From: Pseudarthrobacter enclensis
GTDB taxonomy: Bacteria; Actinomycetota; Actinomycetes; Actinomycetales; Micrococcaceae
Assembly (NCBI RefSeq): GCF_001457025.1
Contig: NZ_KQ758600.1
Span: 372,001-436,000 of the forward strand
DNA: 64,000 nucleotides
Direction: 5' to 3'
Each line of letters begins with the position of its first letter. The first letter of the stretch is position 1. Under the pieces are notes generated by a model that ran no database searches, had not been told where the DNA came from, and saw only the letters and a list, made by a program, of their open reading frames with translations. This document shows, one piece after another, positions 18,620-27,577 of the stretch. Both the position numbers and the translations under genes were made by a program.

Positions 18620-19186
18620 ATGATCGAACGGGTGGATGAAGTTCTGGCGCTGCGGCAGCATGATGAGCTCAGCACGAGGGATCTTGCCGCCCTGGAGCAG
18701 CTGTTCAACCGGGAGTACCTGCGCGATTATGGCCCGTGGACTCCGGATGCCCCGTACGGTTATTCGCCGGCCGATTTCCATGTGCTGGCGTTTCAGGGCG
18801 GAGTCCTGGCGGGCCATGTAGGCTTCCAGCGCCGTGCGATATCGGTGGGAACCGATGACGTACTGGTGGCCGGGACCGGAGGAGTGCTGGTTGATCAATG
18901 CTTTCGCGGTACGGGCCTCGGCGTCCGCGCGATGCGCCACGCCCAACGGGCGATGCGCGATGAAGCCGGGGTGGACTTCGGATACCTCGGCTGCCGGAAA
19001 GAGGTGGTCCCCTTCTACGGGTCTGCGGGGTGGGTTCAGGTGCAGGCCACGGAGCGGTGCCTGTCCAACGCGGACCAGACAACAATCATCGTGTCCCATG
19101 ACGGGCCCACGCTCATTTGCTCGTCCATTCGCGATGCGAGTGAATGGCCGGACGGCGACATTGATCTTCGCGGCACTCCCTGGTGA
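18620..19186 (+). CDS. GNAT-family N-acetyltransferase, AAC(2')/NodA-like
   Basis: Acyltransferase-fold protein of 188 residues. The acetyl-CoA pyrophosphate loop is visible as CFRGTGLGVRAM near residues 97-108, followed by FGYLGCRKEVVPFYGSAGW, a strand-helix unit typical of AAC(2') and NodA-like members. ATG 18620 follows GGAAGG at a short spacing, and an upstream start at 18548 is possible. It may acetylate aminoglycosides or an unrelated amine; the substrate cannot be read from the sequence. It follows the ABC-F gene by 79 bases. Confidence 0.75.
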   Translation: MIERVDEVLALRQHDELSTRDLAALEQLFNREYLRDYGPWTPDAPYGYSPADFHVLAFQGGVLAGHVGFQRRAISVGTDDVLVAGTGGVLVDQCFRGTGLGVRAMRHAQRAMRDEAGVDFGYLGCRKEVVPFYGSAGWVQVQATERCLSNADQTTIIVSHDGPTLICSSIRDASEWPDGDIDLRGTPW

Positions 19187-19273
19187 CCTTGAGACTCAGA
19201 GGGCCTACCCGGACCTACATTTGCCCGATGCACGCATGCCGGCTTTATTGGGGCCACCGAATCGTGCTGCCGC

Positions 19274-19534
19274 TTAGAGCGGCCGCCCGTAGGGATAATC
19301 AACCCACAGGCCGGTGCCCTCCTCGGGGCAAGCCGAGCGAGCCCCCTGTCGGGTCGCCCAGTAGTCGGCGGGGAACCGTGCACCTTGGAGTACGGAGTCC
19401 AAATTCACGCCGTACTCCTCGCGCCAGTCAGCGAAGCGTGCGTCATAGCTGATGCTGCGGTAACGGCTCTTCAGCCATCGCCGCCGTCTCCAGGAGGCAG
19501 AGGCCCGGATGGCGACAGGAATTTCTGAACTCAT
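19274..19534 (-). CDS. Small hypothetical protein
   Basis: Unrecognised basic protein of 86 residues in a locally AT-richer stretch. The N-terminal third is Arg-rich (SWRRRRWLKSRYRS) and the middle reads YDARFADWREEYGVNLDS, with codon choice that looks coding (mostly G or C in third positions). The ATG at 19534 lies 6 bases after CAGAAT, a plausible leaderless -10 box. A longer upstream extension of this frame and a short overlapping frame on the same strand are less convincing. No function can be given. Confidence 0.45.
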   Translation of the reverse strand: MSSEIPVAIRASASWRRRRWLKSRYRSISYDARFADWREEYGVNLDSVLQGARFPADYWATRQGARSACPEEGTGLWVDYPYGRPL

Positions 19535-19709
19535 TATTTGATTCTGCCTTGGTGCCGGGAAGACCCCAAAGTCCACGGGCATAAGTCGTTGTTGAGTCCT
19601 CTTTCCGGGCTTTTGTTGATTGCCGCAGTAGTTCCAGGCACTCCCGCATGGAATATTTCTCCGCAAGATTCCTGGTGGCCACCGGTGATGCCCCCGCCTG
19701 ACGGTTATG
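19535..19709. other. AT-richer intergenic stretch
   Basis: No convincing gene, repeat or RNA. Base composition is visibly lower in GC than the surroundings and there are runs such as TCTTTCCGGGCTTTTGTTG. It separates the small hypothetical gene from ybaK. Confidence 0.4.
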
Positions 19710-20186
19710 TCAGCGGACCGGCATTTCCTCGGCCCCGGTAATCCTGTGCAGGTCCTGGTAGGTGATGCTGAACATTGAGTAGTGGTCTCCGGCTCCTGCC
19801 CACAGCAGGTCCTGGGACCGGAGGGACGCGTCCAAAAGCGTCCTGATGCGGCGCGGGTGGCCCACCGGCGCCACACCGCCCACCCCTTGTCCCGTGTGCT
19901 CCAGGACGAAATCCGGGGCAGCGCGGCGGATCCGTCCCTCGCCCAGGCGGTCAGCCACGAGGGCGGTGTCCACCCTTGCCGCGCCGCTGGCGAGGATCAG
20001 CAGGGGAGCTCCGCCGAGGTTGAACACCAGGCTGTTGGTGATGGCCGCGACGTCACAGCCGAGCGCCCCGGCCGCCGCCGCGGCAGTGGGCACACCGGCG
20101 GGAAAGGTCCGGATCGTGTCGCCCACCCCTGAGGCGACCAGCACAGTACGCACCCGGGTGACCGGGCCGCCGTCGGACGTTGTCAC
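19710..20186 (-). CDS. YbaK/EbsC family aminoacyl-tRNA deacylase
   Basis: Protein of 158 residues with the YbaK/ProX editing fold. Visible blocks are DVAAITNSLVFNLGG (the conserved Lys of YbaK is replaced by Asn here), GVGGVAPVGHP and WAGAGDHYSMF. Family members hydrolyse mischarged tRNAs such as Cys-tRNA(Pro). The change of the usual KSL/V to NSL may alter specificity or activity. It starts one base after the SURF1 stop, so both are read from one mRNA. Confidence 0.85.
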   Translation of the reverse strand: MTTSDGGPVTRVRTVLVASGVGDTIRTFPAGVPTAAAAAGALGCDVAAITNSLVFNLGGAPLLILASGAARVDTALVADRLGEGRIRRAAPDFVLEHTGQGVGGVAPVGHPRRIRTLLDASLRSQDLLWAGAGDHYSMFSITYQDLHRITGAEEMPVR

Positions 20187-20187
20187 G

Positions 20188-21063
20188 TCAGTACCCCTGC
20201 GCGTCCAGCAGCGCGTCTTCCTCTTCCTCGGACGTCGCCTTCTTCCGCTTCCGCGGAGGTGGCGGACGACGGCGGGAGCTCACCGCCGCGTGGACGGTTC
20301 CGCCGGGTTCCGCCGCGTCATCGTCCTCGGCGTCAATGGCCGCGTTGCGGGCCTGCTGCCGGGCCGCGTAGCCGAATCCCACGAACATCAGCACACCGAA
20401 GGCAAACCACTGCAGGGAGTAGGACAGGTGCGTGCCTTCTTCCGTGGAGGGCTTGGGAAAGGCCACCGGCATGTCGGCGGCCGGCGGGGTTTCAGATGCC
20501 AGCTGGCCGTAGGCTCCGGTAAGGATGGGATATCCCAGCTGGGCACCGTAGGCGTTCAGGTCGATGGACGCCAGCTGCCCCTGCGGTGCGCCGCGCTGGA
20601 GTTCCGGTTCGGGGTGCTTCAACCGGACCACCGCGGTGACCTCGCCGGCCGGGGGCGCCGGAACGGAGTCCGGACTTCCGGGGTTCTTGTTGCCGATCGG
20701 CAGCCAGCCGCGGTCGATGATCACCGTCCCGCCCGAGGCTAGCCTGAACGGCACTACCACCTCGTAACCCGGCTGCCCGTTCAGCGGCCGGTTGCGGACA
20801 ATACGCTGGCCGTCCACGTCGTAGGTGCCCTTGAGTTCCACCTGCGTCCACTCTTTGGCGGGGTCCAGCCGGGTGAACTGGTCCCGGGCTGCGGAGAAGG
20901 GGATGGGCGTGGCGGAATAATTGCTCACCACCCGGTTGATTTCGGCGAGGGTCTCAGCGCGGCGGTCCATCTGCCAGCGGCCCAGGAACACGCAGGCGGT
21001 GGCGAAGATCACGGCCAGCAGGAGATAGCCCAGCCACTTGCTGGAAAAGAGGAAACGGTACAT
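20188..21063 (-). CDS. SURF1 family cytochrome oxidase assembly protein
   Basis: Membrane protein of 291 residues with one transmembrane helix at each end of the SURF1 domain (about 10-30 and 215-235) and a large extracytoplasmic part between. FLGRWQMDRR after the first helix and IDRGWLP in the domain are family signatures. It helps insert heme A into subunit I of cytochrome aa3 oxidase. The C-terminus has an unusual ~50-residue charged tail with PPPPRKRKK followed by SEEEED. It lies directly after the 88-residue Cys/His protein. Confidence 0.9.
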   Translation of the reverse strand: MYRFLFSSKWLGYLLLAVIFATACVFLGRWQMDRRAETLAEINRVVSNYSATPIPFSAARDQFTRLDPAKEWTQVELKGTYDVDGQRIVRNRPLNGQPGYEVVVPFRLASGGTVIIDRGWLPIGNKNPGSPDSVPAPPAGEVTAVVRLKHPEPELQRGAPQGQLASIDLNAYGAQLGYPILTGAYGQLASETPPAADMPVAFPKPSTEEGTHLSYSLQWFAFGVLMFVGFGYAARQQARNAAIDAEDDDAAEPGGTVHAAVSSRRRPPPPRKRKKATSEEEEDALLDAQGY

Positions 21064-21330
21064 TCAGTTGTCCTGCTCCAGGGGGCCCGCTGCATGGTCC
21101 GGCAGGAGGGGCAGCGTTTCCTTCCACAGCCCGCGGGTCTGAAGGTAGTCCTCCAACCAGCCGCGGTGGTCGTCGCAGGCCAGCCAGGACTTGCGGCGCT
21201 CCGGGGTGTGGATCTTCGGGTTGTTCCACAGCAGCTGCCAGGACGCTCCCGCGCGGCAGGCCTTCCGGGAACAAATGGCCGCCGCGTCAATGTCCGGGCT
21301 GCTTCCGGCGGCGAAGTCAAAGATGTTCAC
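21064..21330 (-). CDS. Small conserved Cys/His protein, unknown function
   Basis: Protein of 88 residues conserved in actinobacteria. Cys20 and Cys25 (CSRKAC) and Cys52 with His55 (CDDH) could bind one zinc ion. The middle reads LLWNNPKIHTPERRK and is the best conserved part. Similar proteins are sometimes labelled acetone carboxylase, which nothing in this sequence supports. It overlaps DUF3099 by 4 bases and abuts SURF1, giving the four-gene operon DUF3099-this gene-SURF1-ybaK. Confidence 0.8.
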   Translation of the reverse strand: MNIFDFAAGSSPDIDAAAICSRKACRAGASWQLLWNNPKIHTPERRKSWLACDDHRGWLEDYLQTRGLWKETLPLLPDHAAGPLEQDN

Positions 21331-21758
21331 GGTACCTGCCGCTCCTGTCCGGTGTCCGGGTCCTCGTCGTCAATCAGTTCGCCCTGCAGGACCTCGTGGC
21401 CGTGCTCATCATTGGCGGACGGCGGGGCGGGCGCCTCCAGTTCCGCCAGCGGAGCGGAGTCCAGGAGGGCGTCGCTGTGCCCCTCGGCCATGTCGCTGCC
21501 GTTGGCGATCACCACCGCAATCCACGGCAGGAACACAGCACCGGCCACCGCAATGATCTTGAACCAGCCGTCCAGCACGAAAATCAGCACCAGGCACACC
21601 ATGCGGATACCCATGGCCAGCGCGTACTTGACCATGCGCCGGCGCATATCCTCGGAATGGGCTTCCGCGGCTTCGGTGATGCTGTGGACTTCCGTGTCGC
21701 CGGAGAACCGTCCCGGTTCTTCGGGCGCGGAACGTCCAGCGTGGTTTTCAAGGGTCAC
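21327..21758 (-). CDS. DUF3099 membrane protein
   Basis: Protein of 143 residues with the DUF3099 core ITEAAEAHSEDMRRRM, two closely spaced transmembrane helices (about 45-65 and 68-85), and an acidic C-terminal tail. Function is unknown. It heads the operon leading to SURF1 and ybaK and is divergent from fabG. GTG start. Confidence 0.85.
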   Translation of the reverse strand: MTLENHAGRSAPEEPGRFSGDTEVHSITEAAEAHSEDMRRRMVKYALAMGIRMVCLVLIFVLDGWFKIIAVAGAVFLPWIAVVIANGSDMAEGHSDALLDSAPLAELEAPAPPSANDEHGHEVLQGELIDDEDPDTGQERQVP

Positions 21759-21763
21759 GGTGA

Positions 21764-22636
<873 letters not shown>

Positions 22637-22774
22637 CGCTGCCCGCATCAAGTTGCGGCAACCAGCCGGTCCCGGCCTTCTTTGTGGAACCCGGACAAAG
22701 GAATCGCCGGCGTGCGCTGGCATGATGGACTGCAGAGCCGCTTCACTTTAGACGTTTCAAACAAAGGAGCCCCT

Positions 22775-23527
22775 ATGGGACAGCTGGACAACAAGACAGC
22801 AATCGTCACCGGATCATCGCGCGGAATCGGCGCTGACGTGGCGAAGATCCTCGCAGGCGAGGGCGCCGCCGTCGTGGTCAACTACCGGCAGAAAGCGCCG
22901 CGCGCCAACAAAGTGGTGCAGGGCATCGAGGCAGAGGGCGGCCGCGCCGTGGCCGTCGGCGCGGACCTCACCACCCAGGAGGGCGTGCAGGCACTGGCGT
23001 CCGCCGCCATGGAAAACTTCGGTTCCCTGGACATCCTGGTCCTGAACGCCTCCGGCGGCATGGAAACCGGCATGGGGGAGGATTACGCCCTCAAACTCAA
23101 CCGCGATGCCCAGGTGAACATGCTCAACGCCGCCGTTCCGCTGATGAAGGAAGGCTCCCGCGTCGTCTTCGTCACCAGCCACCAGGCGCACTTCATCAAC
23201 ACCGTTCCCACCATGCCCGCCTACGAGCCGGTGGCCCGCAGCAAGCGCGCCGGCGAGGACGCCCTGCGGGACCTCATCCCCAACCTCGCGGAGAAGGGCA
23301 TCAGCCTGGTGGTGGTGTCCGGCGACATGATCGAGGGCACCGTCACCGCCACGCTGCTGGACCGTTCGACGCCGGGCGCCATCGAAGCCCGCCGCGCCGA
23401 GGCCGGCAAGCTCTACTCCGTGGAGGAGTTTGCCCAGGTGGTGGCTGGGATGGTCACCGCCGACGTCGAATCCGGACACACCGAGTACGCCGGCGGCGCC
23501 GACTACTTCGGCAAGAGCGGCCAGTAA
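22775..23527 (+). CDS. SDR family oxidoreductase with displaced active-site Tyr
   Basis: Rossmann-fold protein of 250 residues. The cofactor motif TGSSRGIG is at about 13-20 and NASGG corresponds to NNAG. The usual YxxxK motif reads VARSK here, with the nearest Tyr three residues earlier (YEPVARSK). The PG turn is SGDMIEGT. These are departures from classical SDRs and suggest a divergent or non-redox role. ATG 22775 follows AAAGGAG. It has its own terminator at 23545. Confidence 0.85.
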   Translation: MGQLDNKTAIVTGSSRGIGADVAKILAGEGAAVVVNYRQKAPRANKVVQGIEAEGGRAVAVGADLTTQEGVQALASAAMENFGSLDILVLNASGGMETGMGEDYALKLNRDAQVNMLNAAVPLMKEGSRVVFVTSHQAHFINTVPTMPAYEPVARSKRAGEDALRDLIPNLAEKGISLVVVSGDMIEGTVTATLLDRSTPGAIEARRAEAGKLYSVEEFAQVVAGMVTADVESGHTEYAGGADYFGKSGQ

Positions 23528-23544
23528 CTTCAACCGGCAGGAAA

Positions 23545-23579
23545 ACAGATGCCCGGCGCCTCAGGCGCCGGGCATCTGT
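23545..23579. terminator. Bidirectional terminator
   Basis: Perfect 16-bp inverted repeat with a TCA loop, between the convergent SDR and serB genes, followed by CGTTTCGTT on the plus strand. Confidence 0.85.
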
Positions 23580-23605
23580 CGTTTCGTTGCAGATCCTGTA
23601 CGCGT

Positions 23606-24499
23606 TCAGACTCCGGCGATATGCCGGACCGCGTCAAGGTAGGGCATGTTGATGGCGGCATCGGCCACGGCGCGCACGGCAGGCTTGGCGTTGAACGCCA
23701 CCCCTATGCCTGCCGCGCCGAGCATATCGAGGTCGTTGGCGCCGTCGCCCACCGCGATGGTGTGTTCCAGCGCGATTCCTTCAGCCGCGGACCATTCGCG
23801 GAGGTACTTCTCCTTGGCAGCCCGGTCCACCGCCGCGCCCAGCACCTTGCCGGTCAGGGCGCCGTCGACAATCTCCAGCTCGTTCGCCTGCCAGTAGTCC
23901 AGGCCCAGGTCCGCAGCGATCGGCTCCAGGATCTGGTTGAATCCGCCCGAAACCACGGCAACGCGGTGCCCTGCCGCCTTGAATGCCGCCACGAGCTCAG
24001 CGGCACCTTCGCTGAGCTTCACTTCGTCACGGACGGAATGGACGACGTCGGCCGGCAGACCCGCGAGCACCGCCACCCGGGCGTGCAGGCTCTGGGCGAA
24101 ATCCAGTTCGCCGCGCATGGCCGCCTCAGTCACCGCAGCAACTTCGTCGCGCTTGCCGGCATAGGCTGCCAGCAGTTCGATGACTTCCTGCTGGATCAGG
24201 GTGGAGTCCACGTCCATGATCAGCAGTTTCCGCCCTGCTGCACGCAGGCCGGCGGGCACCAGTGCGGTGTCCATGCCGGCTATGGCGGACCCGGCCACCG
24301 CGCCGCGGAGGGCTGCCAGTCCCGCCGCAGTGGCGTCCGCCAATTCCAGGTCAGCGGTGTGCACCTGGAACCGGTCGTCGCCGCCACGGGAGACGGTGCC
24401 CACGGCCGCCCCATGCGCCGCCAGGACGGCGTGCAGCTGCTCCAGTCCGGTCGCCGTCAGATTTTGGCCATAGCTGACCGCAGTCACGTTCGAAGTCAT
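23606..24499 (-). CDS. serB: Phosphoserine phosphatase
   Basis: HAD-superfamily enzyme of 297 residues for the last step of serine synthesis. The nucleophile motif DVDSTLI is near residue 95, with Ser/Thr motif VVSGGF and the metal motif GDGANDLDM. About 85 N-terminal residues precede the catalytic domain and may be a degenerate ACT-like part. The ATG at 24499 is 7 bases after TAAGAT (24507-24512, minus strand), indicating leaderless transcription. Confidence 0.93.
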   Translation of the reverse strand: MTSNVTAVSYGQNLTATGLEQLHAVLAAHGAAVGTVSRGGDDRFQVHTADLELADATAAGLAALRGAVAGSAIAGMDTALVPAGLRAAGRKLLIMDVDSTLIQQEVIELLAAYAGKRDEVAAVTEAAMRGELDFAQSLHARVAVLAGLPADVVHSVRDEVKLSEGAAELVAAFKAAGHRVAVVSGGFNQILEPIAADLGLDYWQANELEIVDGALTGKVLGAAVDRAAKEKYLREWSAAEGIALEHTIAVGDGANDLDMLGAAGIGVAFNAKPAVRAVADAAINMPYLDAVRHIAGV

Positions 24500-24642
24500 G
24501 CCTGCAATCTTATCCAGCGCCGGCAGCCGCTCCGGAATTCATTGCGCCGCCCCGGCCCCGGAACAGCGGGGCCGACGGCCGCCCGGAGGACCCTTACGCC
24601 CGGTTATCAGTCGGCCACTTTTTTGTCCTAGTGTCTATTCCT

Positions 24643-25428
24643 ATGAGTGATGTTCTGGAATTGGACTCCGTCAGCGTTGTCCGCGGTAAAAAGACCCTGC
24701 TGGACAAGGTCGACTGGCAGGTCAACGAAGGCGAACGCTGGGTCATCCTCGGCCCCAACGGTGCCGGCAAGACCACCCTCCTCCAGATCGCAGCTGCCCG
24801 CCTGCACCCCAGCAGCGGCAAGGCCGGTATCCTCGACGAGATCCTGGGCCGGACGGACGTGTTTGAACTGCGTCCCCGCATCGGGCTGTCATCGGCAGCG
24901 CTGGCCACCCAGATTCCCGAACACGAGAACGTCCTCAACGTGGTGGTTACCGCTGCTTACGGCGTCACCGGCCGCTGGCGCGAGGGTTACGAGCGCGACG
25001 ACGAACGCCGCGCCTTCCGCCTCCTGAACGACTGGGGGATGGGCCCGCTGCTCAACCGGACCTTCGCCACACTCTCCGAAGGCGAACGCAAGCGCGTGCA
25101 GATCGCCCGGGCCCTCATGACCGACCCCGAACTGCTGCTGCTGGACGAACCGGCCGCCGGCCTGGACCTCGGTGGCCGCGAAGAGCTGGTCCACAAGCTC
25201 GGCCAGCTCGCCCAGGATGAAGCAGCGCCAGCCATGGTCCTGGTCACCCACCACCTTGAGGAAGTGCCTCCGGGCTTCACCCATGCCATGCTGCTCCGCG
25301 ACGGCGGGGTAGTTGCCGCCGGTCCCATCACCGAGGTCCTCACCGATGAGCACCTCAGCGAGACGTTCGGGCTGGCCTTGGACGTCACGGAGAGTGGTGG
25401 CCGCTACGCCGCCACCGCCCGCCGCTAA
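24643..25428 (+). CDS. ABC transporter ATP-binding protein
   Basis: ATPase of 261 residues with Walker A GPNGAGKT near 33, signature TLSEGERKR and Walker B LLLLDEPAAGLD. The signature motif has SEGE rather than SGGQ, as in YlmA/ModF-like stand-alone ATPases. No permease of the matching type is adjacent. The next gene is a TSUP protein that does not need an ATPase. ATG 24643 was chosen by family alignment; GTG 24631 is in frame. TAGTGT lies 8 bases before the ATG. Confidence 0.85.
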   Translation: MSDVLELDSVSVVRGKKTLLDKVDWQVNEGERWVILGPNGAGKTTLLQIAAARLHPSSGKAGILDEILGRTDVFELRPRIGLSSAALATQIPEHENVLNVVVTAAYGVTGRWREGYERDDERRAFRLLNDWGMGPLLNRTFATLSEGERKRVQIARALMTDPELLLLDEPAAGLDLGGREELVHKLGQLAQDEAAPAMVLVTHHLEEVPPGFTHAMLLRDGGVVAAGPITEVLTDEHLSETFGLALDVTESGGRYAATARR

Positions 25429-25449
25429 GGGCAGGGCTGAATACTTCCT

Positions 25450-26235
25450 GTGGAGATCCTTAGCAGCATCCTGGTCTTTTTCGCCGGCCTGTGGGCCGGC
25501 ACCATCAACGCGGTGGTCGGCTCCGGAACACTGGTGACCTTCCCTGTCCTCATCGCGCTGGGCATCACACCCGTTGTCGCGTCCATGAGCAACGCCATGG
25601 GCCTGGTGGCCGGCACCGCCGCCGGAGCGTGGGGTTACCGCCGCGAACTCGCCGGACGCGGGCGCCAACTCCTGAAGCTGCTCCCTGCGTCCCTGCTGGG
25701 CGGCATCACCGGCGCCTGGCTTCTCCTGCACCTGCCGGAGAAGGTTTTCCACTACGTAGCACCCGTCCTGCTGGTCCTTGCCCTGCTCATGGTGATGTTC
25801 CAGCCGAAACTGCAGTCCTGGGTGCGGACCCGTGAACAGAACCCGGAGCACGCCGTCCGGGACCGCAGCCACGGCGTGCTGCTGGTGGTGCTCGTTTATC
25901 TTGCTGGCGTGTACGGCGGGTATTTCGTGGCCGCCCAGGGCATCCTCCTGGTGGGCATCCTCGGAGTGTTCCTCAGCGGCACCATGCAGAACGCCAACGC
26001 CATGAAGAACATCCTGGTCCTGGGCGTCAACATGGTGGCTGCCATCTCCTACCTGCTGTTCGCCTTCGATCGGATCAACTGGCTGGTTGTCCTCCTGATC
26101 GCCGTGAGCTCCACCATCGGCGGACTCGTTGGCGCCAGGGTGGGGCGGAAGCTTTCCCCGAAAGTCCTCCGCGGCGTGATCTTCACCCTGGGTATGGTGG
26201 CCCTCGTCGTGATGGTCGCCAACCTGCTGAAATAA
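25450..26235 (+). CDS. TSUP (TauE/SafE) family permease
   Basis: Membrane protein of 261 residues with about eight hydrophobic helices and the duplicated TSUP motif, seen as GTINAVVGSGTLVTFP in the first half and YGGYFVAAQGILLVG in the second. Family members move sulfite, sulfonates or other organic anions. GTG start, 21 bases after the ABC ATPase, and 7 bases before the methyltransferase, so the three form one operon. The substrate is not evident. Confidence 0.88.
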   Translation: MEILSSILVFFAGLWAGTINAVVGSGTLVTFPVLIALGITPVVASMSNAMGLVAGTAAGAWGYRRELAGRGRQLLKLLPASLLGGITGAWLLLHLPEKVFHYVAPVLLVLALLMVMFQPKLQSWVRTREQNPEHAVRDRSHGVLLVVLVYLAGVYGGYFVAAQGILLVGILGVFLSGTMQNANAMKNILVLGVNMVAAISYLLFAFDRINWLVVLLIAVSSTIGGLVGARVGRKLSPKVLRGVIFTLGMVALVVMVANLLK

Positions 26236-26242
26236 TCGCCCG

Positions 26243-27052
26243 GTGACTTTCCACTACCTCGAAACCGCCAACGACCCGCGCGTCAGCGACTACACCACGC
26301 TGACCGACGTCCACCTCCGCAAGCTCCGCGAACCGCGCGAGGGGATGTACATTGCGGAGTCCTCCCGGGTCCTGAGGCGCGCCCTCGCTGCCGGCCACCA
26401 GCCGCGTTCGTTCTTCCTCGCGGAGAAGTGGCTGGCGGACCTCGAGGACGTCTTCCAGGCCTACCCTGATGTCCCGGTCTTCATCGGCAAAGCCGCACTC
26501 CTCGAGGAAATCACGGGCTTCCACCTTCATCGGGGCGCCATGGCAGCCATGGAGCGCCCCGACCCCGTGCCGTTGCCGGAGCTCCTGGCGGGCGCCCGGC
26601 GGGTGGCGGTCCTCGAGGACATCGTGGACCACACCAACGTGGGGGCGATCTTCCGGTCTGCCGCGGCGCTGGACATCGACGCCGTCCTGGTCTCTCCCCG
26701 CTGCGGCGACCCGCTGTACCGGCGCAGCGTCCGCGTCAGCATGGGCACGGTCTTCCAGGTGCCGTGGGCGCGGCTGGAGAGCTGGCCGGGGGACCTGGCG
26801 GTCCTGAAGGACCACGGCTTCACGGTCGCGGCCCTCGAACTGACGGACGACGCCATGGACGTGGACGCCGTCGCCGCTGCCAACCCGGACAGGCTTGCCC
26901 TGGTGCTCGGCACCGAAGGCGCCGGCATGAGCGCGGAGACGCTGGCCGCCGTCGACCTCGCCGTCAAAATCCCCATGCGCAACGGCGTGGACTCGCTGAA
27001 CGTGGCAGCGGCCTCGGCGGTGGCGTTCTGGGAGCTCCGGGCACGGGACTGA
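26243..27052 (+). CDS. SpoU/TrmH family RNA 2'-O-methyltransferase
   Basis: SPOUT-fold methyltransferase of 269 residues. The N-terminal ~100 residues form the RNA-binding part. The three trefoil-knot motifs are NVGAIFRSAAA, LVLGTEGAGM and IPMRNGVDSLNVAAASAV, which hold S-adenosylmethionine. It likely methylates a ribose of 23S rRNA or a tRNA. A role like TsnR (thiostrepton resistance) is possible but cannot be separated from housekeeping members. GTG start. Confidence 0.9.
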   Translation: MTFHYLETANDPRVSDYTTLTDVHLRKLREPREGMYIAESSRVLRRALAAGHQPRSFFLAEKWLADLEDVFQAYPDVPVFIGKAALLEEITGFHLHRGAMAAMERPDPVPLPELLAGARRVAVLEDIVDHTNVGAIFRSAAALDIDAVLVSPRCGDPLYRRSVRVSMGTVFQVPWARLESWPGDLAVLKDHGFTVAALELTDDAMDVDAVAAANPDRLALVLGTEGAGMSAETLAAVDLAVKIPMRNGVDSLNVAAASAVAFWELRARD

Positions 27053-27101
27053 CCTGCGGCTGAGGGCACCCGCGCAGTTCGCGGGAGCACCGGATGTCCG
27101 C

Positions 27102-27107
27102 TATGAT
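27102..27107 (+). promoter_or_regulatory. Predicted -10 box for rpmE2
   Basis: TATGAT, with TTCGCG 18 bases upstream as a weak -35. It would give a leader of about 105 bases before the L31 ATG. I see no Zur-type palindrome in that leader. Confidence 0.45.
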
Positions 27108-27219
27108 TGACTGCTGGCCCTCCTGATGCTTTTCGGCACAGTCCAGAGATTCAGAATCCGGCCATCCCATTCATACCTGGCAACTGGCAAAATCCAGCTG
27201 CGTGAACAAAGGTCCCATT

Positions 27220-27477
27220 ATGAAGTCTGATATCCACCCGAAGTACGAAGCCGTCGTTTTCAACGACCTCGCCTCCGGCACCAAGTTCCTGACCAAGTCC
27301 ACCGTGTCTTCCTCGAAGACCATCGAGTGGGAAGACGGCAACACCTACCCGGTCATCGACGTCGAAATCTCCTCTGAGTCCCACCCGTTCTACACGGGCA
27401 AGCAGCGCATCATGGACTCCGCCGGCCGCGTGGAGCGCTTCAACGCACGCTTCAAGGGCTTCGGCGCCAAGAAGTAA
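27220..27477 (+). CDS. rpmE2: 50S ribosomal protein L31, type B (zinc-free form)
   Basis: Ribosomal protein of 85 residues. It begins MKSDIHPKY and has the type B insertion and [19 protein letters not shown]. The Cys ligands of type A L31 are absent, so it needs no zinc. Such forms often replace type A L31 under zinc limitation. ATG 27220 has an AAAGG ribosome site. It stands alone with its own terminator. Confidence 0.95.
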   Translation: MKSDIHPKYEAVVFNDLASGTKFLTKSTVSSSKTIEWEDGNTYPVIDVEISSESHPFYTGKQRIMDSAGRVERFNARFKGFGAKK

Positions 27478-27500
27478 TTCCTTCGCCGCAGTTCTTTCCG

Positions 27501-27534
27501 GGAAAGCCCGCACCGTCCACGGTGCGGGCTTTCC
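27501..27534. terminator. Terminator of rpmE2
   Basis: Perfect 16-bp inverted repeat with a 2-base centre. Right arm ends GGGCTTTCC followed by TTGCG. Confidence 0.85.
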
Positions 27535-27577
27535 TTGCGTTGGCGGCAGTGGCACACCGTACGGCAGGATGGAACAC

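Noticed and set aside
18620..19186. Calling the GNAT protein an aminoglycoside resistance gene
   Set aside because: Fold-level resemblance to AAC(2') and NodA is not enough; no resistance context is present and the family is broad.
21064..21330. Label acetone carboxylase for the 88-residue protein
   Set aside because: It has none of the size or domains of acetone carboxylase. The name appears to be a propagated annotation error in related genomes.
27108..27219. Zur-binding site or L31 leader switch before rpmE2
   Set aside because: I looked for a Zur-type AT-rich palindrome and for a clear terminator/antiterminator pair and found neither. Only a plain promoter is supported.
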